Shown here: piece by piece, positions 26,066 to 31,942 of the stretch
How positions within the stretch are numbered: position 1 is the stretch's first letter
Layout: every line of letters begins with the position of its first letter
Origin: Vicinamibacteraceae bacterium
GTDB taxonomy: Bacteria > Acidobacteriota > Vicinamibacteria > Marinacidobacterales > Marinacidobacteraceae
Direction: 5' to 3'
Assembly: GCA_012271265.1 (NCBI GenBank)
Contig: JAAXGQ010000006.1
Location: forward strand, 3,347 to 42,115
DNA: 38,769 nt
The notes under the pieces: generated by a model
Told to the model about the DNA's origin: nothing
The model's input: the letters and a program-made list of their open reading frames with translations, nothing else
Database searches by the model: none
Program-made: the position numbers and the translations under genes

Positions 26066-26940
26066 GGAGCGCCGGCGTCCCCGCCGGCCTACGCCCCACC
26101 TCCGGCCCCTCAGCCAGCCTCCTCCCCACCGCGCCGACGTGCCGACCGACCGTGCGCCGAAAGGCCCACGGTCCACGCCCGCCTGCGGCGCTGGCCGGTG
26201 AGGACACCGGCGCTCCCGGCCCACCCATGGAGCGCCGGCGTCCCCGCCGGCCTGCGCCTCACCGCCGGCCCCTCAGCCAGCCTCCTCCCGCAAGCGCCGC
26301 CGGGCCGAACAACCGTGCGCCGCGAGGCCCACGGTCCACGTCCGCCTGCGGCGGTGGCCGGTGAGGACACCGGCGCTCCCGGTGCCCCCATGGAGCGCCG
26401 GCGTCCTCGCCGGCCTACGCCGCACCGCCGGCCCCTCAGCCAGCCTCCTCCCCACCGCGCCACCGGGCCGACCGACCCTGCGCTCCCGCCCTCCCCACCG
26501 CTCCACAAAAAAGCGGACATTTTCAGTTGACAAAAAGCGGACATTTTCAGTTGACATTGACAGCCCACGGTCCATGCCCGCCTGCGGCGGTGGCCGGCGA
26601 GGACGCCGGCGCTCCCGGCGCACCCATGGAGCGCCGGCGTCCCCGCCGGCCTGCGCCCCACCTTCGGCCCCTCAGCCAGCCTCCTCCCGACCCCGCCGCC
26701 GTGCCCACCGACCGCGCGCCGGGAGGCCCACGCACCATGCCCGCCTGCGGCGGTGGCCGGTGAGGACACCGGCGCTCCAGGCGCACCCATGGAGCGCCGG
26801 CGTCCCGCCGGCCTACGCCCCACCGCCGGCCCCTCAGCCAGCCTCCTCCCGCAAGCGCCGCCGTGCCGACCAACCGTGCGCCGGGAGGCCCACGGTCCAC
26901 GCCCGCCTGCGGCGGTGGCCGGTGAGGACACCGGCGCTCC
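26066..26940 (-). repeat. Tandem array F: five minus-oriented elements with 163-bp period
   Basis: The gap from 26022 to 27002 holds no gene I can support. Five element copies start at 26066, 26229, 26392, 26628 and 26791. Spacing is 163, 163, 236 and 163 bases; the 236 is 163 plus a 73-base net insertion in the third copy. Units are 150-151 bp, joined by 12-base linkers that end in CCAT. On the plus strand each begins with its right hairpin (26066, 26229, 26392, 26628, 26791; three have a TCCC loop and 26791 has lost one loop base). Each ends with its left hairpin (26193-26216, 26356-26379, 26592-26615, 26755-26778, 26917-26940), of T:A form in all but 26592. The array lies between the convergent ends of the split-barrel and RidA genes. 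Confidence 0.93.
26484..26563 (+). mobile_element. AT-richer insert in the third array copy; possible IS-end remnant
   Basis: Compared with its neighbours, the third copy has these 80 bases in place of 7, exactly in the loop between CCGTGCGCC-like and GGCCCACGG arms of the internal hairpin. Its second half contains two perfect 25-base direct repeats (26508-26532 and 26532-26556, 24-base period) with core GCGGACATTTTC followed by AGTTGACA. Base composition differs sharply from the surroundings. A 24-base match with one mismatch lies inverted at 38651-38674. Multiple short repeats at an end are typical of IS21-family elements, and this motif resembles such ends from memory; no transposase is present here. 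Confidence 0.6.
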
Positions 26941-27002
26941 CGGTGCGGTGGCCGGACGTAGGTAGCGCCGGCCCCATGGAGCGCCGTGGGGTCAGCCGGG
27001 TG

Positions 27003-27389
27003 CTACGGGCCGGCGCGAAGGACGGCCTCCGCCTCGATCTCGACGAGATACTCCTCCCCGACCAGCTCCGCCATGACCAGCGTGCAGGCCGGCCTCACCT
27101 TTCCGAAGGCCTCGCCGTGGACCCGCGCCACCGGCTTCCAGTCCGTCCCCGGCCGCACGTAGATCCGGGTGCGAACCACGTCCTCCAGCGATCCTCCGAG
27201 CGCCCGGATCGCCGTTTCCACCTTGCCCAGGGCGTAGCGGGTCTGCCCCTCGGGATCCCCCACGGCCACCGCACCGTCGGGGCCCGTGGCCGTGGTGCCG
27301 GAAACGAGAACCCGGTCTCCCACCCGGATCGCGCGCGAATACCCGTACTCCTCCTCCCACGAGACCCCGCTCGTCACCCGCCGCCGCAC
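27003..27389 (-). CDS. ridA: RidA family protein (YjgF/YER057c/UK114)
   Basis: A 128-residue cytoplasmic protein of the size and pattern of RidA, which hydrolyses reactive enamine/imine intermediates released by PLP enzymes. Visible features are the VLVSGTTATGPDG strand-turn, the helix with ALGGSLEDVVRTRIYV carrying the conserved Arg, and the C-terminal ACTLVMAELVGEEYLVEIEAEAVL with the conserved Glu. The N-terminus (SWEEEYGYSRAIRVGD) matches a RidA subgroup rather than the archetypal E. coli protein, so the substrate may differ. The start is GTG 27389, with GTG 27377 as alternative; TACAAT lies 7-12 bases upstream and may be a -10 box, giving a very short leader. Confidence 0.93.
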   Translation of the reverse strand: MRRRVTSGVSWEEEYGYSRAIRVGDRVLVSGTTATGPDGAVAVGDPEGQTRYALGKVETAIRALGGSLEDVVRTRIYVRPGTDWKPVARVHGEAFGKVRPACTLVMAELVGEEYLVEIEAEAVLRAGP

Positions 27390-27450
27390 GCCCCGGATTG
27401 TAGGTAGCCAGGCCAGACGGACGGCGCACGCCTCCGCGCGCCGACCCCAC

Positions 27451-27604
27451 GGAGCGCCGGCGTCCTCGCCGGCCTGCGCCGCACCCTCGGTCCCTCAGGC
27501 GCTCTCGGCCGACCCCGCCGACCCCGCCCTGTACCGACCCTGGGCCGGAAGCCCCACGGACCATGCCCGCCTCCGGCGGTGGCCGGCGAGGACGCCGGCG
27601 CTCC
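27451..27604 (-). repeat. Single complete minus-oriented element G
   Basis: A 154-bp copy between the divergent RidA and M20-like genes, bounded by hairpins at 27451-27474 and 27581-27604, both C:G form. It begins 62 bases upstream of the RidA start and ends 17 bases before the TTGACA box of the M20-like gene. The rest of the 27390-27690 gap holds that promoter and nothing else I recognise. Confidence 0.88.
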
Positions 27605-27621
27605 AGGCGAGCGCGCGGCCT

Positions 27622-27651
27622 TTGACATCGCCGCCCGGCGGCGCGTATCTT
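27622..27651 (+). promoter_or_regulatory. Sigma-70-type promoter of the M20-like lipoprotein gene
   Basis: A perfect -35 box TTGACA (27622-27627) is followed after 18 bases by TATCTT (27646-27651), four of six matches to the -10 consensus. Expected transcription start is near 27658, giving a leader of about 33 bases that contains AGGAGGGG before the ATG. The -35 box follows directly on repeat copy G. Confidence 0.65.
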
Positions 27652-27690
27652 CCGCGGTTGCCTTGCGATCGCTGGCAGGAGGGGACCCCC

Positions 27691-29376
27691 ATGATGCGCC
27701 GCCTTGAACGAACCGGTGTTGTGACGCTGCTGCTTGCCGGGCTGGCGCTCGGCGGCTGTGCGGCCCCCGAGACGGGAGACCCGATGGCTCCCGCCGCGGA
27801 GCTCGGCATCCGGGCCCAGGGAGACACCGAGATCTCCCCGGACATGTCCCACATCCCGACCGAGCTCGAAGAGGTCTTCACCCACATCGACGCGAGCGTG
27901 GACGACCACGTGATGAATCTGCGGCGCTGGATCCAGCAGCCCAGCATCTCGAACTCCGGCGAAGGCATCCAGGAGTCGGCCCAGATGGTCAAGGGCTTCT
28001 TCGACCAGCTCGGCTGCCAGCGCTCCGAGGTCCACGACATCCCGATGACCGAGTGGGGCCAGCCCGGGAACCCGGTGGTCTACGCCGACTGCGACTACGG
28101 CAAGGAGCACACGCTGCTCATCTACTGGATGTACGACACGATGCCGATCACCCAGCCCGAGGCCTGGGTGCTGCCTCCGTTCGACGGCGAGTTGACGGAA
28201 TTCGGCCCGTTCCAGAAGGTGATGATCGGGCGCGGAGCGACGAACTCCAAGGGCCCCCAGATGGCCCAGTGGAATGCCTTCCATTCGATCTACGAAGTGA
28301 CCGGCTCGATGCCGGTGAACCTGATCTTCATCGCCGAGGGCGACGAGGAGCGGATGTCCATCGGCCTGCGGCAGTTCGTCCGGGAGAACCCCGATCTCTT
28401 CGCCCACGCCGACGCCATGTACCGCTTCGGTTCGCAGTCCCGCTCCGGCGCCGCCGGCGTTTCCGGCGGCTCCGAAGGCTGCGTCTACATCGAGCTGACC
28501 ACCAGCGGAGCGAGCTGGGGCCGGGGGCCGGTGGCCTCGAACATCCACGGCGCCCACAAGCGGTCCACCGACGCGCCGGCGCTCCGCCATATCAAGATGC
28601 TGGACACCCTGATCTCCGACGATGGGAATGACGTCCTGGTCCCCGGGTTCTACGAGGGCGCCGACCCGCTCTCGCCGGTGGAGGAGGAGATGTTCCGGAC
28701 CTCGGCGGAGAACCTCGACATGGCGATCGCCGCCGAGAACATCGGGGTGGCCCGGTTCATGACCGAGGACCCGCTGCAGCACCTGAAGAACGCCCGTTAC
28801 GGCATCTCCTTCAACATGGACGGCGTCTGGGCCGGCAACATGTATCCCGGCGGCGCCGGGGCGATCCTGCCGAACCGGATCACCTCGAAGCACAACATGC
28901 GCTACGTCCCGAGCATGGACGGGCTGGAGATGGTCCAGAAGATCCGCGACTACCTCGACGAGCAGGGCTACGAGGACGTCGAGATGACGATCGTCGGCGA
29001 CGTGCCCTGGTCCAAGTCCTCCTACGACAACCGGGCGGCGGAATCGCTGCTTCGCACCTACGACATCTTCGGAATCCGCTATCGCACGCCCATCGAAGGC
29101 GAGACGATCCTCGGCGGCTACTGGCCGGCCTACCTGTTCAGCGGACGCGACGCGGCCCTTCCGAACGGCACGGACCTGGCGATGCCGATCGTCGGCGGCG
29201 CAGCCGGGCACGGCGGCGGCGCGCACGCGGCCAACGAGTTCTTCGTGATCGAGGGCGCCGGCGAGGTCTACGGCATGGCGGGCGCGGTGAAGTCCGTCGC
29301 GACCTTCCTCTACGCCTACGCCGGACTCCTCCCCGACCCGCCCGCGCCGACGGACGGGGACGCGGCCGGCAACTGA
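27691..29376 (+). CDS. M20-family peptidase-like lipoprotein with altered metal site
   Basis: A 561-residue protein with lipobox LALGGC (Cys23) and AGGAGGGG before ATG 27691. The fold pattern is that of M20 dipeptidases and carboxypeptidases, whose two zinc ions are held by conserved residues. The usual GHxD reads WMYD (146-149), so the His ligand is Met147. The bridging Asp of GRGATDDKG is Asn185 in GRGATNSKG. The position following DAM, normally an Asp ligand, reads RFG near 247. The HSG dimer-contact His is Thr in LTTSG. Kept are Glu219-Glu220 in AEGDEE and His512 in AHAANEF. Either metal binding is changed or the protein is a non-catalytic relative. The frame is intact over its whole length, so it is not a pseudogene. 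Confidence 0.87.
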   Translation: MMRRLERTGVVTLLLAGLALGGCAAPETGDPMAPAAELGIRAQGDTEISPDMSHIPTELEEVFTHIDASVDDHVMNLRRWIQQPSISNSGEGIQESAQMVKGFFDQLGCQRSEVHDIPMTEWGQPGNPVVYADCDYGKEHTLLIYWMYDTMPITQPEAWVLPPFDGELTEFGPFQKVMIGRGATNSKGPQMAQWNAFHSIYEVTGSMPVNLIFIAEGDEERMSIGLRQFVRENPDLFAHADAMYRFGSQSRSGAAGVSGGSEGCVYIELTTSGASWGRGPVASNIHGAHKRSTDAPALRHIKMLDTLISDDGNDVLVPGFYEGADPLSPVEEEMFRTSAENLDMAIAAENIGVARFMTEDPLQHLKNARYGISFNMDGVWAGNMYPGGAGAILPNRITSKHNMRYVPSMDGLEMVQKIRDYLDEQGYEDVEMTIVGDVPWSKSSYDNRAAESLLRTYDIFGIRYRTPIEGETILGGYWPAYLFSGRDAALPNGTDLAMPIVGGAAGHGGGAHAANEFFVIEGAGEVYGMAGAVKSVATFLYAYAGLLPDPPAPTDGDAAGN

Positions 29377-29440
29377 TTCCTCCCGAACCCATCAGGGGCG
29401 CGTCGGTCAGGAGACCGATTCCCCTTCCCGGAGCCATCCC

Positions 29441-30160
29441 GTGACCCACGCGCCCACGAATTCGCACCCGGCCATCGAAGCCCGGGAGTTGACCAAGACC
29501 TATGTCCTCAGCGAGGACCACCGGGTCGAGGCGCTCCGCGGGCTTTCCATCCAGGTGGGCCTCGGCGAGTTCCTCTCGGTACTCGGCCCCTCCGGCTCGG
29601 GAAAGAGCACCCTGATGCACATCCTGGGGTGTCTCGACCAGCCCACCGCCGGGGAGTACCGGCTCATGGGCCGGGACGTTTCACGACTCCGGGACGATGA
29701 GCGCGCGCGGATCCGCAACGAGGAGATCGGCTTCGTCTTCCAGAGCTTCCATCTGCTCGCACGGGCGAGCGCCCTCGAAAACGTGGAGCTGCCGATGCTC
29801 TACGGGGCGAAGCGGCCCGGCCGCGCCGAACGCCGGGAGCAGGCGGCCGACGCCCTGGACGCGGTTGGGCTGTCCGACCGCGCGACCCACGCCCCGAGCC
29901 AGCTCTCGGGCGGCCAGCAGCAGCGGGTGGCGATCGCCCGCGCTCTCGCGAACCGTCCGCGGCTCCTTCTCGCCGACGAACCCACCGGAAACCTCGACAC
30001 CAGCACCGGTCGGGAGATCCTGGAAACGTTCGCCCGGCTCAACGAGGAGCGCGGCCTGACCGTGATCATGATCACCCACGACCGTCAGGTGGCCCGTTAC
30101 GCCCACCGCAGCGTCGAGCTTCGCGACGGCAAGATCGTGCACGACAGCGCGAATTCCTGA
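29441..30160 (+). CDS. ABC transporter ATP-binding protein, LolD/MacB type
   Basis: A 239-residue ATPase of the family that drives mechanotransmission-type exporters such as LolCDE, MacAB and FtsEX. Walker A is GPSGSGKST, the Q-loop is VFQSFHLLARASALENVELPM (typical of MacB/LolD), the signature is LSGGQQQRVAIARAL, Walker B is LLLADEP, and the D-loop is GNLD. The GTG start has GGAG seven bases upstream. The permease gene follows after 48 bases. No periplasmic adaptor of the HlyD/MacA type and no outer-membrane channel gene is next to it, so the cargo and route are open; the preceding lipoprotein may be unrelated. Confidence 0.95.
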   Translation: MTHAPTNSHPAIEARELTKTYVLSEDHRVEALRGLSIQVGLGEFLSVLGPSGSGKSTLMHILGCLDQPTAGEYRLMGRDVSRLRDDERARIRNEEIGFVFQSFHLLARASALENVELPMLYGAKRPGRAERREQAADALDAVGLSDRATHAPSQLSGGQQQRVAIARALANRPRLLLADEPTGNLDTSTGREILETFARLNEERGLTVIMITHDRQVARYAHRSVELRDGKIVHDSANS

Positions 30161-30208
30161 ACCCGGGCGGTTACCCACCCCCGCCAAAAACCAGACCTTC
30201 GAGACGAG

Positions 30209-31816
30209 ATGACCGAAAACGCCGGCGCCCGCCAGCCCGACCGCCGCCCGGCTCCACGAGGGATCCCGGCCGCCCGGGACGCTCTCTTCGCTGCAGTCGC
30301 AGGGCTCTGGGCCCGGTTGATGGCGGAACTGTCGGCAGAACGGAGAACGGCCGCGGAGACCGCTCTTCAGAGCCTGCGCCGCTATCCGCTCCGGACCGGC
30401 CTCACCCTGCTCGGACTGGCCTTCGGGGTGGCGGCGCTCATGGCGACCATTTCGCTCGGCCGGGGCGCGCAGACCGCCATCGGGCAGCAGGTGCGCGCGG
30501 CGGGACTCAACGTCATCGAGATCAGCGCCGGGAATTACCGCACCCGGGGCGAGCGTCCCATCGGCGGGGTGGAAGCCCCGGCCCGCCACGGGCGGGTCGT
30601 TCCGCCTGGAGTGCTCGAGCGACTGTGGCAGAGAGTCGAGCCGGTCGCGCTGGCCCATCCCGAAAACGACCCGATGGAGAAGCACGACCACCCCACCGCC
30701 GCCGAGCGGCTGGGCGACTCCGCCGCCGGACTGGGCGCCGCGGCGACCCTGACCCGGGATGACGCCGAGGCGATCGCCCGGCTCGACGGCGTGGCGCACG
30801 CGGCGTCCGGGGTGCACGAGAGCGTGCGCGCCTTCGCTGGCGACCGGCGGTGGTTCACCCGGCTCCACGGCACCGACATCGACCTGGTGGAGATCCGCCG
30901 CTCCTTCTCCTTGCGGCACGGACGGTTCTTCAGCGCCCGCGAGCTGCGCCGGGCGTCCCAGGTCGCCGTGCTGGGGAGCGTCGCCCGGGACCGGCTCTTC
31001 GGCCCCGAGGTGGATCCGGTAGGCGAGACGATCACCATCTGGAACCAGCCGTTCGAGGTGATCGGGGTCGTGGTGAGCACGAACTGGATGAATCCGGGCG
31101 CCCCCGGTGACGATGAGTTCGACGCGATCTACACGCCGTTCACCACGGTCCACCGGCTGCTCAACGTGACGAACCTGAACTCGATCACCGTCACCGCCGC
31201 GTCTTCGGGCGAGGTGACCCAGGTCGCCGACCGGATCACCGAGCTTCTCCGCGAGCGCCACGGCATCGGCGATGCCCAGGCCGACGATTTCACGGTTTCC
31301 ACGCAGGCGTCGGCGGTGCTATCGAAGGGACTCCATCCCAAGGTCGCCGAGACGCTTGCCGGCAACATCCCGAACCTGGAGCGCACCACGCTGCGGCAGC
31401 TCGCGGCCACCCTCGAGCGGTCCAGCCGGACGATGTCCGCGCTGCTCCTTTCCATCGCGCTCGTTTCGCTGCTGGTCGGCGCGATCGGCATCTCGAACGT
31501 GATGCTGCTTTCGGTGCGGGAGCGGATCCGTGAGATCGGCCTGCGGATGGCGGTGGGCGCGAAGACCACGGACGTAGGCGGCCAGTTCCTCGCCGAATCG
31601 GTGCTGGTCGGAGCCGCCGGCGGCCTGCTCGGCGTCGTGCTCGGCACAATCGCGGCGTTTGTCATCGAGGGCAGCTTCGGCCTTGCGGTGGACATTTCCT
31701 TCGCCGCCGCCCTGATCGCCTTCCTCGTGGCGCTCCTGACCGGCATCATCGCCGGCGTCAGCCCGGCCCGCCGCGCCGCCCGGTTCGACCCGATCGTCGC
31801 GCTCGGGAGCGAGTAG
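30209..31816 (+). CDS. ABC transporter permease, MacB/FtsX type
   Basis: A 535-residue membrane subunit. A cytoplasmic N-terminal stretch of about 60 residues leads to the first helix (TGLTLLGLAFGVAALMATISLG). A large periplasmic MacB-like domain spans about 90-400 (VIEISAGNYRTRG, VAVLGSVARDRLFG, PFEVIGVVVSTNWMNPGAPGDD). Three C-terminal helices form the FtsX domain, with the conserved IGISNVMLLSVRERIREIGLRMAVGA and the ending SPARRAARFDPIVALGSE. An insertion of about 75 residues near 115-190, containing His/Pro/Ala-rich sequence, interrupts the first half of the periplasmic domain and is not usual. It pairs with the ATPase just upstream. Confidence 0.94.
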   Translation: MTENAGARQPDRRPAPRGIPAARDALFAAVAGLWARLMAELSAERRTAAETALQSLRRYPLRTGLTLLGLAFGVAALMATISLGRGAQTAIGQQVRAAGLNVIEISAGNYRTRGERPIGGVEAPARHGRVVPPGVLERLWQRVEPVALAHPENDPMEKHDHPTAAERLGDSAAGLGAAATLTRDDAEAIARLDGVAHAASGVHESVRAFAGDRRWFTRLHGTDIDLVEIRRSFSLRHGRFFSARELRRASQVAVLGSVARDRLFGPEVDPVGETITIWNQPFEVIGVVVSTNWMNPGAPGDDEFDAIYTPFTTVHRLLNVTNLNSITVTAASSGEVTQVADRITELLRERHGIGDAQADDFTVSTQASAVLSKGLHPKVAETLAGNIPNLERTTLRQLAATLERSSRTMSALLLSIALVSLLVGAIGISNVMLLSVRERIREIGLRMAVGAKTTDVGGQFLAESVLVGAAGGLLGVVLGTIAAFVIEGSFGLAVDISFAAALIAFLVALLTGIIAGVSPARRAARFDPIVALGSE

Positions 31817-31911
31817 GCGGGCGGGCGCTCCTCCTGGCCATCGCTCGGCTTTCGGGTTCCCACCCGCTCCGGGGAGCGCCAGCGCAAGGGGACGGCCGGC
31901 GCCGAACCTGC

Positions 31912-31920
31912 TGCTAGAAT
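31912..31920 (+). promoter_or_regulatory. Candidate extended -10 promoter of the DUF1592 operon
   Basis: TGC-TAGAAT gives an extended -10 (TG at 31912-31913, TAGAAT 31915-31920) 22 bases before the ATG of the DUF1592 gene. No -35 match is evident, as expected for extended -10 promoters. The same TAGAAT box occurs before the toxin-antitoxin and small-membrane-protein genes. Confidence 0.45.
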
Positions 31921-31942
31921 TGGAGATTCTCGGTAGGGTGTC

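Noticed and set aside
26022-27002. Search for a RAYT or other transposase that could move the hairpin element
   Set aside because: No transposase-like gene occurs anywhere in the window, so mobility remains an inference from repeat structure only.
26066-27604. Regular repeats considered as a CRISPR array
   Set aside because: The repeats are 151 bp with 12-base near-identical linkers, not short repeats with unique 30-40 base spacers, and there are no cas genes.
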